In this document: piece after piece, positions 24,398 through 33,854 of the stretch | How positions within the stretch are numbered: the first letter of the stretch is position 1 | Layout of the letters: every line of letters starts with the position of its first letter | Assembly (NCBI GenBank): GCA_044341025.1 | Contig: JBIISM010000006.1 | Location: 89,729-153,728 of the forward strand | Direction: 5' to 3' | DNA length: 64,000 bases | DNA from: JABMMZ01 sp044341025 | GTDB taxonomy: Bacteria > Bacteroidota > Bacteroidia > NS11-12g > UBA955 | The notes under the pieces: model-generated | The model's input: the letters and a program-made list of their open reading frames with translations, nothing else | Databases searched by the model: none | Told to the model about the DNA's origin: nothing | Made by a program: the position numbers and the translations under genes

Positions 24398-25189
24398 TTA
24401 ATTTCTTCTTCTATCTCCTCCACCTCTGTTATCACCACCTCTGTTGTCACCGCCTCTATTGTCTCTGCCACCATCTCTTCTACCACCTCTGCGGTTGTCG
24501 TTTGATGGACGCTCATCTCTTTTTGGTCCGCGATCAGAACCTGCGTTTAATGACAAATCACGTTTACCGTAAATCTCACCTCTGCAAATCCAAACCTTTA
24601 CACCAATTTTTCCATAGACAGTTAAAGCTTCACCTAAGGCATAATCAATATCTGCACGCAATGTGTGCAATGGAGTTCTTCCTTCCTTGAATTTCTCTGA
24701 TCGTGCAATCTCTGCACCATTTAACCTACCAGAGACGCTAACTTTAATGCCATCAGCACCCATTCTCATGGTATTGCCTAAAGCTTGTTTAACTGCTCTC
24801 TTGTAACTTACGCGACCTTCAATTTGTTGACAGATTGTTTCTGCTACTAATTTCGCATCTAATTCTGGTCTTTTGATTTCGAAGATATTAATCTGAACAT
24901 CTTTCTTAGTGATCTTCTTTAATTCTTCTTTTATTTTGTCTACCTCAGCTCCACCTTTACCGATTACGATACCTGGTTTTGCAGTATGGATAGTGATGAT
25001 GATCCTTTTGATGGTTCTCTCTATCACAATCTTGGACATGCCACCTCTTGGGATACGCACAAATAAATATTTGCGGATTCTTTCGTCTTCAGCTAGTTTG
25101 TCAGCAAAATTCTTGCCGCCGTACCAGTTGCTTTCCCATCCCCTGATGATGCCTAATCTAAACGCTATTGGATTAATTTTTTGTCCCAT
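24398..25189 (-). CDS. rpsC: 30S ribosomal protein uS3 with RGG-rich C-terminal tail
   Basis: 263 residues. Residues 1-215 are standard uS3: MGQKINPIAFRLGIIRGWESNWYGGKNFADKL, the KH domain with KPGIVIGKGGAEVDKIKEEL, and the C-domain ending VWICRGEIYGKRDLSL. The last ~35 residues are a low-complexity Arg/Gly/Asp tail with repeated NRGGD units, at the mRNA entry face of the ribosome. Similar basic tails occur in some other bacterial S3 proteins. Confidence 0.98.
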   Translation of the reverse strand: MGQKINPIAFRLGIIRGWESNWYGGKNFADKLAEDERIRKYLFVRIPRGGMSKIVIERTIKRIIITIHTAKPGIVIGKGGAEVDKIKEELKKITKKDVQINIFEIKRPELDAKLVAETICQQIEGRVSYKRAVKQALGNTMRMGADGIKVSVSGRLNGAEIARSEKFKEGRTPLHTLRADIDYALGEALTVYGKIGVKVWICRGEIYGKRDLSLNAGSDRGPKRDERPSNDNRRGGRRDGGRDNRGGDNRGGDNRGGGDRRRN

Positions 25190-25192
25190 TAA

Positions 25193-25567
25193 TTATGCTT
25201 CTACTTTTTGGTTTTCTACCTTATTAATACTGTCAACTTTGATGGTAACGTGGCTGAATCTTTTTCTGATTCTATAAGCACGACCTTGTGGGGCAGTTCT
25301 CATTCTTTTAGCAACTACGGCACCATCTACAAATACTGCTGACACAATTATATTGCTCTCATCAGACTTGCTACCTTGGTTTTTTTGTTCCCAATTACTG
25401 ATTGCTGATTTTAGAAGCTTCTCTACGTATTGTGCGTAGTACTTTCTTTGGCTAAACTGCAGAATGCTTAATGCTTTATCTACTTTTTGACCTCTGATTT
25501 GATCAACTACCAGTCTCATTTTTCTTGGAGACAAAGGGCAATTTTTTAATACTGCTACTGATTCCAT
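25193..25567 (-). CDS. rplV: 50S ribosomal protein uL22
   Basis: 124 residues; KNCPLSPRKMRLVVDQIRGQKVDKAL and the beta-hairpin MRTAPQGRAYRIRKRFSHVTIKV that lines the exit tunnel. Confidence 0.98.
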   Translation of the reverse strand: MESVAVLKNCPLSPRKMRLVVDQIRGQKVDKALSILQFSQRKYYAQYVEKLLKSAISNWEQKNQGSKSDESNIIVSAVFVDGAVVAKRMRTAPQGRAYRIRKRFSHVTIKVDSINKVENQKVEA

Positions 25568-25569
25568 AA

Positions 25570-25836
25570 TTATTTACTATTACCTCCGTGACCTTTGAAT
25601 GTTCTTGTTGGTGAGAATTCACCTAATTTATGTCCAACCATGTTTTCAGTTACGTAAACAGGGATGAATTTATTTCCATTGTGCACGGCAAATGTGTGCC
25701 CAACGAAGTCAGGTGAAATCATGGATTTTCTGCTCCATGTTTTGATTACTGCTTTCTTCTTGGTTTCGTTCATTTTGGAAACTTTTTCGTCTAGTTTCCA
25801 ATCAATGAAGGGACCTTTTTTAAGTGACCTTGCCAT
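25570..25836 (-). CDS. rpsS: 30S ribosomal protein uS19
   Basis: 88 residues; MARSLKKGPFIDWKLDEKV and KTWSRKSMISPDFVGHTFAVHNGNKFIPVYVTENMVGHKLGEF. Its start overlaps the rplB stop by 1 nt. Confidence 0.98.
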   Translation of the reverse strand: MARSLKKGPFIDWKLDEKVSKMNETKKKAVIKTWSRKSMISPDFVGHTFAVHNGNKFIPVYVTENMVGHKLGEFSPTRTFKGHGGNSK

Positions 25837-26672
25837 TATTTGTTTCTTTTACCTTTTCTACGTTCTATGATATGTTTGCTTGAGCTTTTCTTGGTATCAC
25901 GGGTTTTTTGACCTTGTGAGTAGATACCATTACGAGATCTTGGTTGTCCGCCTTTTGATCTACCTTCACCACCACCCATTGGGTGATCGACAGGGTTCAT
26001 CGCTGCTGGACGTGTTCTTGGTCTTCTTCCTAACCATCTGCTTCTTCCCGCTTTACCGTATACTTCTAAGCTATGGTCTGGGTTTGAAACTGATCCAATA
26101 GTTGCAGAACAAGTACATAAAATCATCCTTGTTTCACCACTTGGTAATTTAACAACTACGTATTTACCATCTCTTGACGTCAGTTGAGCGTAAGAACCTG
26201 CACTTCTGCAAATCTTTCCACCTTGTCCTGGAGCCATTTCAATATTGTGAATGATAGAACCTAGTGGAATTTCAGACAATGGAAGTGTGTTTCCTAAATC
26301 TGGAGTTACACCAGTGCCAGAATTTAACTTCTGACCAACCTTTAATCCATGCGGACAAAGAATGTATCTCTTCTCTCCATCTGTATATTCAATCAGAGAA
26401 ATAAATGCAGAACGATTTGGATCGTATTCTACAGTTTTCACCTCGGCAATTACACCATGCTTGTCTCTTTTAAAGTCAATGATACGGTATTTTCTTTTGT
26501 GACCGCCGCCAATGTAGCGCATGGTCATCTTACCTTGGTTGTTTCTTCCACCGGATTTCGATAAAGATTCAGTCAGGCTTTTCTCCGGCTCTGAAGCTGT
26601 AAGCTCTGCAAATGTGTTTGCAACTCTAAATCTTGTTCCCGGTGTTATCGGTCTAAGTCTTTTAACTGGCAT
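25836..26672 (-). CDS. rplB: 50S ribosomal protein uL2
   Basis: 278 residues; IGGGHKRKYRIIDFKRDK in the N-terminal part and the catalytic-centre neighbour VDHPMGGGEGRSKGGQPRS in the C-terminal part. Confidence 0.98.
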   Translation of the reverse strand: MPVKRLRPITPGTRFRVANTFAELTASEPEKSLTESLSKSGGRNNQGKMTMRYIGGGHKRKYRIIDFKRDKHGVIAEVKTVEYDPNRSAFISLIEYTDGEKRYILCPHGLKVGQKLNSGTGVTPDLGNTLPLSEIPLGSIIHNIEMAPGQGGKICRSAGSYAQLTSRDGKYVVVKLPSGETRMILCTCSATIGSVSNPDHSLEVYGKAGRSRWLGRRPRTRPAAMNPVDHPMGGGEGRSKGGQPRSRNGIYSQGQKTRDTKKSSSKHIIERRKGKRNK

Positions 26673-26677
26673 TTTCT

Positions 26678-26965
26678 TTAAATATTTTCGTAAAAGTCAA
26701 TTTCTTGACCCTCTTTCAACTTACAAATTGCTTTCTTATAAATGTTGGTTCTACCGGTAGTTTGACCTGTGCGTCTATTCTTCTTACGCTTAGGAGAGGT
26801 AACGATAGTGTTTATCCATTCGATTTCTACGCCGTAAATACTTTCAATTTCGGCTTTTATTTGAACCTTGGTAGCAGAGCGAAGGCATACGAATCCGTAT
26901 TGCTTTCTTTTGTCTGTTAGCATGGTCATTTTTTCTGTTATCAGCGGCTTGATCAATACTGACAT
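26678..26965 (-). CDS. rplW: 50S ribosomal protein uL23
   Basis: 95 residues; LIKPLITEKMTMLTDKRKQYGFVCLRSATKVQIKAEIESIYGVEIEWINT. Docking site for trigger factor at the exit tunnel. Confidence 0.97.
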   Translation of the reverse strand: MSVLIKPLITEKMTMLTDKRKQYGFVCLRSATKVQIKAEIESIYGVEIEWINTIVTSPKRKKNRRTGQTTGRTNIYKKAICKLKEGQEIDFYENI

Positions 26966-26969
26966 AATC

Positions 26970-27596
26970 TTAATTCAATGTTTGTTTAATGACTTCAATA
27001 GAATCGTTCACCAGAACTAAAGTTTTAGCTTTTAAAATCTGGTAGGTATTAATTTCTGATGCTGGTAAAGTATGTGCTTTAGGCAAATTTCTTCCGCTTA
27101 AATATACATTCTTATCGTTATCTGGTGTTACCACCAATACCCTTTGGTCGTTTAGTTTCAAATTGTTCAAAAGGCTGATGAACGACTTGGTGTTCGGTTT
27201 GTCGAAGGTTAAAGAATCCAAAACAACGATGTTGTTTCCTGATGCTTTATAAGACAAAGCTGAAATCCTAGCCAATCTTTTCAATTTTTTGTTCAACTTA
27301 AAGTTGTAATCTTTAGGACGTGGACCATGAATACGGCCACCACCTACGAATACACCTGACTTTATGCTACCTGCACGGGCTCCACCTGTACCTTTTTGAC
27401 GTTTAATCTTTCTAGTACTGTAGTGCACTTCAGATTTATCCTTGGTTTTGTGTGTTCCCTGTCTATGATTAGCCAGGTATTGTTTCACATCCAGATAAAT
27501 AGCGTGATCGTTTGGCGCTACACCGAATATTTCACTTGGTAATTGAACAGATTTACCTGTTTCACTGCCATTGATTGATAATACTTTCAGTTCCAT
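26970..27596 (-). CDS. rplD: 50S ribosomal protein uL4
   Basis: 208 residues with the tunnel loop KIKRQKGTGGARAGSIKSGVFVGGGRIHGPRPKDY. In E. coli uL4 also represses the S10 operon; whether this holds here cannot be seen. Confidence 0.98.
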   Translation of the reverse strand: MELKVLSINGSETGKSVQLPSEIFGVAPNDHAIYLDVKQYLANHRQGTHKTKDKSEVHYSTRKIKRQKGTGGARAGSIKSGVFVGGGRIHGPRPKDYNFKLNKKLKRLARISALSYKASGNNIVVLDSLTFDKPNTKSFISLLNNLKLNDQRVLVVTPDNDKNVYLSGRNLPKAHTLPASEINTYQILKAKTLVLVNDSIEVIKQTLN

Positions 27597-27599
27597 ATC

Positions 27600-28217
27600 T
27601 TATTTTTCTATTACTACTATTGAACCGTTATGTCCTGTGATTGAACCTTTAATTACTAATAAGTTCTTTTCAGGGATAACTTTCAAAATCAGTGCGTTAA
27701 CATTCTTTACTCGTTTTCCACCCATTCTACCAGCCATTCTTAAACCTTTGAAAACCTTTGAAGGATAAGAAGAAGAACCAATAGATCCTGGAGCTCTTGC
27801 TCTGTCATGCTGACCGTGGGTAGAAGGACCAACACCATTAAAGTTGTGTCTCTTTACAACACCTTGGAAACCTTTACCTTTTGAAGTTCCAATTATGTCA
27901 ACGAAGTCGCCTTCAGCAAAAATGCTTACATCAACTACATATCCTATTGAACCTACTGTTTCGGCAACCCTGAACTCATGAGACACTTTCATTGGAGCTG
28001 AATTGGCTTTCTTGAAATGTCCAATCGCTGAGGCGTTGGTGTGTTTTGTTTTTACCTCGATCGCAGAAATCTGCAATGCATTGTAACCTTCATTTTCCAC
28101 AGTTTTAATCTGTGAGATAATATTTGGTTCGGCTTGTACTAATGTACATCCTATCTTAGCACCATTTTCGCCAATGATGCTAGTCATTCCTATTTTTTTA
28201 CCGATTAATCCTACCAT
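27600..28217 (-). CDS. rplC: 50S ribosomal protein uL3
   Basis: 205 residues; MVGLIGKKIGMTSIIGENG and the central loop GKGFQGVVKRHNFNGVGPSTHGQHDRARAPGSIG. Confidence 0.98.
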   Translation of the reverse strand: MVGLIGKKIGMTSIIGENGAKIGCTLVQAEPNIISQIKTVENEGYNALQISAIEVKTKHTNASAIGHFKKANSAPMKVSHEFRVAETVGSIGYVVDVSIFAEGDFVDIIGTSKGKGFQGVVKRHNFNGVGPSTHGQHDRARAPGSIGSSSYPSKVFKGLRMAGRMGGKRVKNVNALILKVIPEKNLLVIKGSITGHNGSIVVIEK

Positions 28218-28221
28218 GTCG

Positions 28222-28530
28222 TTATACTTTTATTTCAACATCTACACCACTTGGAAGCTCTAATTTCATCAAAGCCTCTACTGTCTTGGCAGTAGAACTA
28301 TGAATATCTAAAAGGCGCTTGTACGAGCACAATTGGAATTGTTCTCTAGCCTTTTTGTTTACGTGCGGTGATCTCAACACTGTGAAAATCTTTTTGTTTG
28401 TAGGCAATGGAATTGGTCCGCTTACTACGGCTCCAGTTGCTTTAACAGATTTCACAATTTTCTCTGCTGACTTGTCAATCAGGTTGTGATCGTGTGAACG
28501 CAATTTAATTCTTATTTTTTGTGTTACCAT
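28222..28530 (-). CDS. rpsJ: 30S ribosomal protein uS10
   Basis: 102 residues; QKIRIKLRSHDHNLIDKSAEKIV and RSPHVNKKAREQFQLCSYKRLLDI. Follows fusA directly (7 nt), with no tuf gene in between. Confidence 0.98.
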   Translation of the reverse strand: MVTQKIRIKLRSHDHNLIDKSAEKIVKSVKATGAVVSGPIPLPTNKKIFTVLRSPHVNKKAREQFQLCSYKRLLDIHSSTAKTVEALMKLELPSGVDVEIKV

Positions 28531-28537
28531 GACTGTA

Positions 28538-30649
28538 CTATGCGTTTGCTTTTTGTCCTTTTACTTTCTTAATTACTTCTTCAGCCATTGAACGTGGAAC
28601 CTCTTCGTAGTGATCGAATTCCATTGTTGATGATGCTCTTCCAGAAGTGATGGTACGTAAACTGGTTACATATCCGAACATTTCCGATAATGGCACTTTG
28701 GCTTTTATTACTTGTGATCCTGCTCTCTCATCAATTCCTTCGAGCATTCCGCGTCTTCTGTTTAAGTCACCTTGAACATCTCCCATATAATCCGCTGGAG
28801 TTAATACCTCTAACTTCATAATAGGTTCCAATAAAATTGGAGTTGCTTTAGGTGCGGCTTCTCTGAACGCTGACTTAGCACAAATTTCAAATGACAATGA
28901 ATCCGAGTCAACTGCGTGGAATGATCCATCAAACAATCTTACCTTCATTCTGTCAATTGCATATCCTGCTAATACACCATTCTTCATCGCTTCAGCAAAA
29001 CCTTTTTGAACAGCTGGAACATATTCACGAGGAATTGATCCACCTACGACTTCATTCACGAATTGTAAACCTTCTCCAACAAAACTTTCGTCTGCTGGTC
29101 CGATTTCAAACTGAATATCGGCAAATTTACCTCTACCACCTGTTTGTTTCTTGAACGTTTCTCTATGGGTTACTGAACCTTTAATTGCTTCTTTGTAAGC
29201 TACTTGTGGAGCACCTTGGTTAACCTCAACTTTGAATTCACGTCTCAATCTATCAACAATGATTTCTAAGTGAAGCTCACCCATACCAGAGATAATTGTT
29301 TGACCAGTTTCCTCGTCTGTTTTAACTCTAAATGTAGGATCTTCTTCAGCCAATTTACCCAATCCTATGCCTAATTTATCAATGTCAGCTTGGGTTTTAG
29401 GCTCGATAGCTAATCCAATAACTGGCTCAGGGAATACCATTGACTCAAGTACGATTGGATGTTTCTCATCGCACAATGTATCTCCTGTTTTGATGTCTTT
29501 AAAACCAACAGCAGCTCCTATATCACCAGCACCTAGGAACTCGATAGGATTCTGTTTGTTCGCATGCATTTGGAAGATACGTGAAATACGTTCTTTGTTG
29601 CCGCTTCTTGTATTTAATACGTATGAACCTGCATCCAATTTACCAGAATAGGCTCTCATGAATGCTAAACGTCCTACAAAAGGATCGGTTGCAATTTTGA
29701 ATGCCAATGCAGCAAATGGTTGGTTATAATCAGGCTTACGTCTTACTTCTTCTTCTGTATCAGGATTAGTTCCGATGGTTTCTGCTCTGTCCAAAGGACT
29801 TGGCATCAATTCCATAACTAAATCTAACATCGTTTGAACACCTTTGTTTTTGAATGATGAACCACATACCATTGGAACAATCTTCATATCCAAACATGCT
29901 GCTCTTAGAGCGTCCAAAATTTCTCTTTCTGTGATAGATGCTGGATCTTCAAAGAATTTCTCCATTAACTTATCATCATACTCAGAAACTGCTTCAAGCA
30001 ATTTTTCTCTCCACTCTAAAGCTTCCTCCATCATCTCTTCAGGAATTGCAACTTCTTTGTAGGTCATTCCTTTATCCTCTTCGTTCCAAACCATTCCTCT
30101 GAAGTTGATCAAATCAACAACACCTGTGAAATGGTCTTCAGCACCAATAGGCAACTGAAGCGGAACTGCGTTACTGCCTAACATGGTTCTTACTTGCTTT
30201 ACAACATTTAAGAAGTCTGCGCCAGAACGGTCCATTTTATTTACAAACCCGATTCTTGGTACATTGTAATTGTTGGCAAGTCTCCAGTTGGTTTCTGATT
30301 GTGGTTCAACACCATCAACCGCACTGAACAAAAACACCAAACCATCTAATACACGCAATGAACGGTTCACCTCAACAGTGAAATCTACGTGACCAGGTGT
30401 GTCAATAATGTTAATGTGGTAATTGTTTTCCTTGTATTTCCAGAATACAGTTGTCGCAGCAGATGTGATGGTTATACCTCTTTCTTGCTCCTGAGCCATC
30501 CAGTCCATAGTAGCAGCACCATCGTGCACCTCTCCTATTTTGTGGTTGACACCAGCGTAGTACAATATACGCTCAGTAGTCGTAGTCTTACCGGCATCGA
30601 TGTGCGCAGCAATACCTATATTTCTCGTGTATTTTAAATCGCGTGACAT
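28538..30649 (-). CDS. fusA: Translation elongation factor G
   Basis: 703 residues, full five-domain EF-G. G1 is GIAAHIDAGKTTTTERIL, G2 includes RGITITSA, G3 DTPGHVDF and G4 NKMDR. It moves tRNA-mRNA through the ribosome by GTP hydrolysis and works with RRF in recycling. The rpsG stop lies inside an AGGAG that could serve as the fusA ribosome binding site. Confidence 0.98.
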   Translation of the reverse strand: MSRDLKYTRNIGIAAHIDAGKTTTTERILYYAGVNHKIGEVHDGAATMDWMAQEQERGITITSAATTVFWKYKENNYHINIIDTPGHVDFTVEVNRSLRVLDGLVFLFSAVDGVEPQSETNWRLANNYNVPRIGFVNKMDRSGADFLNVVKQVRTMLGSNAVPLQLPIGAEDHFTGVVDLINFRGMVWNEEDKGMTYKEVAIPEEMMEEALEWREKLLEAVSEYDDKLMEKFFEDPASITEREILDALRAACLDMKIVPMVCGSSFKNKGVQTMLDLVMELMPSPLDRAETIGTNPDTEEEVRRKPDYNQPFAALAFKIATDPFVGRLAFMRAYSGKLDAGSYVLNTRSGNKERISRIFQMHANKQNPIEFLGAGDIGAAVGFKDIKTGDTLCDEKHPIVLESMVFPEPVIGLAIEPKTQADIDKLGIGLGKLAEEDPTFRVKTDEETGQTIISGMGELHLEIIVDRLRREFKVEVNQGAPQVAYKEAIKGSVTHRETFKKQTGGRGKFADIQFEIGPADESFVGEGLQFVNEVVGGSIPREYVPAVQKGFAEAMKNGVLAGYAIDRMKVRLFDGSFHAVDSDSLSFEICAKSAFREAAPKATPILLEPIMKLEVLTPADYMGDVQGDLNRRRGMLEGIDERAGSQVIKAKVPLSEMFGYVTSLRTITSGRASSTMEFDHYEEVPRSMAEEVIKKVKGQKANA

Positions 30650-30658
30650 TGAAATCTC

Positions 30659-31129
30659 CTATGCTTTAAAGTGAGCAAACGCTTTGTTGGCCTCAGCCAT
30701 TTTGTGGGTATCATCCTTTTTCTTCACTGTGGCACCTTCACCTTTAGAAGCGGCTACGAACTCAGCGGCTAGCTTTTCAGCCATTGATTTCTCGTTTCTC
30801 TTGCGAGAATAAGAAATAATCCACTTAATGCCCATCGCTGCTCTTCTTTCAGGAACGATTTCTGTTGGTATTTGGAAAGTTGCTCCACCTACGCGGCGCG
30901 CCTTAACCTCTACCATCGGCATTACATTGTTCAGTGCCCTCTTCCAAGTTTCAATACCTGGTTCCTCAGTGATCTTTTTCTCAACCAATTGAATGGCGTC
31001 ATAAAAAATTCTGAATGCTACACTTTTCTTACCATCGTACATCATGTTGTTCACGAAGCGTGTTACCATCACATCGCCAAACTTAGGGTCCGGTAATAAA
31101 ATTCTGCGTTTTGCTTTTGCTTTTCTCAT
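30659..31129 (-). CDS. rpsG: 30S ribosomal protein uS7
   Basis: 156 residues; MRKAKAKRRILLPDPKFGDVMVTRFVNNMMYDGKKSVA and YQIP-equivalent GGATFQIPTEIVPERRAAMGIKWII. In E. coli uS7 represses the str operon. Confidence 0.98.
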   Translation of the reverse strand: MRKAKAKRRILLPDPKFGDVMVTRFVNNMMYDGKKSVAFRIFYDAIQLVEKKITEEPGIETWKRALNNVMPMVEVKARRVGGATFQIPTEIVPERRAAMGIKWIISYSRKRNEKSMAEKLAAEFVAASKGEGATVKKKDDTHKMAEANKAFAHFKA

Positions 31130-31141
31130 TGATACTTGTCC

Positions 31142-31555
31142 TTATTTCTTTTTACCTTTCACCTCAGGAGCTCCTGCAACTTTGGCTTTTGGTTTTTTGG
31201 TACCGTATTTACTTCTTCGTTGGTTTCTACCTTCCACACCAGCAGTATCCAAAGCTCCGCGAACGATGTGATAACGTACACCTGGAAGATCTTTTACTCT
31301 ACCTCCACGTACAAGTACGATAGAGTGCTCCTGTAGATTGTGACCTTCTCCTGGGATGTAAGCATTCACTTCTTTTGCGTTGGTTAAACGAACACGCGCT
31401 ACTTTGCGCATTGCTGAATTTGGTTTCTTAGGGGTGGTAGTGTATACACGAGTGCAAACACCGCGCCTTTGCGGACAAGAATCAAGAGCTGGAGATTTGC
31501 TCTTAACTTTTAAGGTTTGTCGCCCCTTTCTCACCAATTGTTGTATGGTTGGCAT
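31142..31555 (-). CDS. rpsL: 30S ribosomal protein uS12
   Basis: 137 residues; MPTIQQLVRKGRQ opens it, and the decoding-centre loops are TTPKKPNSAMRKVARV and VKDLPGVRYHIVRGALD. The Lys residues at these two loops, which decide streptomycin sensitivity in other bacteria, are the wild-type ones. First gene of the 17-kb operon. Confidence 0.98.
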   Translation of the reverse strand: MPTIQQLVRKGRQTLKVKSKSPALDSCPQRRGVCTRVYTTTPKKPNSAMRKVARVRLTNAKEVNAYIPGEGHNLQEHSIVLVRGGRVKDLPGVRYHIVRGALDTAGVEGRNQRRSKYGTKKPKAKVAGAPEVKGKKK

Positions 31556-31592
31556 AATTTATTAAACTGTTCTTTTTTTGTAAAAAGGACTG

Positions 31593-31623
31593 CAAAAGTA
31601 GGCAAACATTTTGATTCTACAAA
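31593..31623 (-). promoter_or_regulatory. Promoter of the str-S10-spc-alpha operon
   Basis: Read on the minus strand: TTTG (31620-31623), 19-nt spacer, TACTTTTG (31593-31600), 38 nt before the rpsL start. I see no other equally good promoter inside the operon gaps. Confidence 0.88.
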
Positions 31624-31692
31624 TATATTATGGAAAATTTTCTTATTTATTTAAAAATATGACGCCAGTTCTGCATTTTTGCAGTGTTAATA

Positions 31693-33576
31693 ATGAATTT
31701 TTTACCCCCTACATATATTTCTATTTGGCTAAAACGCAATTTTTTAAGCCTAATTTCACTTACTTTTTGTAGAATTCTGTTTATTATTTACCTTTTCCCA
31801 TACATGCATGGTGCACCATTGTCTGAATTACCAATGGTCTTGCTCGTAGGTGTCCTTTTTGATGTACAGGCCTTGGCCTATTTTCATCTTCCCTTTCACC
31901 TTCTTAGTCTAATCCCAAATCGAAAATATTTTGTAAAAAAAGAAAATCTCCAACGATTTTTATATTTAATCGGTATCGCAAGTGTGATTCTGCTCAATTT
32001 TATTGATCTTGAATTCTATAAAATCAAAACCCGTAGAAGTGGCGTTGAACTTTTCGCTTTGATAAGCGATCAATCTAACCCTATATTTTCTTACCTATTT
32101 AATTATTGGTATTTATTGCTCCTTTACATTGGCCTGGTTTTTACCCTATTTAAATTATATCCAAAATTCAAAAACAATTATCCTAGCCAAACCAAAAAAA
32201 CTATTGCCACTTATTTTATACTGTTTTCCTTTATTGTTTTTATTTCTGCCAGAGGTGGTTGGGCCATAAAACCACTCAGAAGTTTTGACGCAGCCCGTTT
32301 CGTCAACCCTCAGTGGGTATCGGCTACCATTAATTCTCCGACACAATTAATTACCTCCTACAGTTCTTCGGTACCACCCAAACTGAGTTACATGTCTGAT
32401 GCTGAGGCTGAAACCATAGCAAAGACAACACAAACAGCTGCCCCCTACTTTAAAAACAATTTTAAGCCCAATATTGTCCTTATTATCCTTGAATCTATAG
32501 GCCGTGATTATTGTGGTTTCCTCAATAAAGAAAACCGTTTTACCCCTTTTCTTGACAGCCTATCTAAACATTCTCTTGTCTTTCCAAACGCCTACAGCAG
32601 TGGAACAACCTCCATGGAGAGTATACCTGCAATATTCGCCTCCATCCCTTCACTGCTCGAAGTGCCATACATCAACAGCACCTTTCAAAACAATTCAATA
32701 TACGGGATCCACCATTACTTGAGCAAAAGCAAATACAATTGTTCTTTTTATTATGGTGCCCAAAATGGTTCTATGGGTTTCGATAACTTCCTGCGCATTT
32801 CTGGTCAAATTGATTACTTTGGCATCGACGAATACCCTAATTACAAAAATGATTTCGATGGCAACTGGGGGATATGGGACCAAGCGTATCTTCAATATTA
32901 CAATTCTGAACTGAACAAAAAAACGGAACCTTTCTTTAGCTCTGTATTTACACTAACCTCTCACGACCCTTATCAAATTCCCAACAAGTACAAAGGGGTT
33001 TTTAAAGGTGGTCAGCTCCCAATTTATAAGGCGGTACAGTATACAGACCATTCTTTAAAATTGTTCTTCGAACAGGCTTCAAAACAAAAATGGTTTGACA
33101 ACACGGTATTTATAATTACTGCCGACCACCCTTCACATAGCGTCAACGAATACTACTATACACCAACAGGAAAATATGAAATACCGCTCATGGTCTATGC
33201 GCCTAAATTAATTGCCCCTGGCATCAACACTAAAATTACGGCTTCTCATACCGATATCATGCCAAGCATTATGAGCCTTGCTGGCATTCAAGATTCTTTC
33301 TTCGCCTTTGGCTGTAGTTTATTTGATTCCACTCAGCGGTATCCAATAAATAAAGATTATGGCATTGCCCAATTAATTGATTATCCTTATTGTCTTAGAT
33401 ATTATCCAGATGGTAAATTTAAAATGCATGTACAGCCTAAATATGCGCCGAACAAACAAATTCGCTACCAATTAAGTTCTGAAGAAATTCAAAAGCAAAA
33501 ATCGCTTGAACTTTTATTGAAAGCCAAATTGCAAGTTTATTACAACGGACTATTGAACAATAAATTCAATAAATAA
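31693..33576 (+). CDS. LTA-synthase-family membrane sulfatase-fold enzyme
   Basis: 627 residues from the ATG at 31693 (an in-frame GTG lies at 31684). The first ~225 residues hold about five membrane helices; the rest is an alkaline phosphatase/sulfatase-type domain outside the membrane. Visible active-site parts are FKPNIVLIILESIGRDYCG (metal-binding Glu), SSGTTSMESIPAIFASIPSL (nucleophile Thr near residue 302), the FFSSVFTLTSHDPYQIP segment and the ITADHPSHS metal site. Relatives transfer phosphoglycerol or phosphoethanolamine groups to envelope lipids or glycans; the donor and acceptor here are unknown. Confidence 0.88.
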   Translation: MNFLPPTYISIWLKRNFLSLISLTFCRILFIIYLFPYMHGAPLSELPMVLLVGVLFDVQALAYFHLPFHLLSLIPNRKYFVKKENLQRFLYLIGIASVILLNFIDLEFYKIKTRRSGVELFALISDQSNPIFSYLFNYWYLLLLYIGLVFTLFKLYPKFKNNYPSQTKKTIATYFILFSFIVFISARGGWAIKPLRSFDAARFVNPQWVSATINSPTQLITSYSSSVPPKLSYMSDAEAETIAKTTQTAAPYFKNNFKPNIVLIILESIGRDYCGFLNKENRFTPFLDSLSKHSLVFPNAYSSGTTSMESIPAIFASIPSLLEVPYINSTFQNNSIYGIHHYLSKSKYNCSFYYGAQNGSMGFDNFLRISGQIDYFGIDEYPNYKNDFDGNWGIWDQAYLQYYNSELNKKTEPFFSSVFTLTSHDPYQIPNKYKGVFKGGQLPIYKAVQYTDHSLKLFFEQASKQKWFDNTVFIITADHPSHSVNEYYYTPTGKYEIPLMVYAPKLIAPGINTKITASHTDIMPSIMSLAGIQDSFFAFGCSLFDSTQRYPINKDYGIAQLIDYPYCLRYYPDGKFKMHVQPKYAPNKQIRYQLSSEEIQKQKSLELLLKAKLQVYYNGLLNNKFNK

Positions 33577-33854
33577 GTCTAAATTTTCCTCTTACAAACG
33601 CGAAACGTTCTGGGTTGCTCAACTTTGCCACATATCTGAATTGGGTGATAAGCGACCCTGATGCTTCAGAAACTCGGAAATGACAAGAAGCGTATGTTAA
33701 AAATTACAGCGTTAAATTTTCCCATTACACAAATGCATTTCAAATTTATTTTTAAATAAAGCCGATTTAAATCATCGTCATTTTGTTTCCAATGGTCGAT
33801 TTTTAGAAATTTATAGTTTAAAATGACTTGTTTTGTGCCCGAATCAAACCTAAA

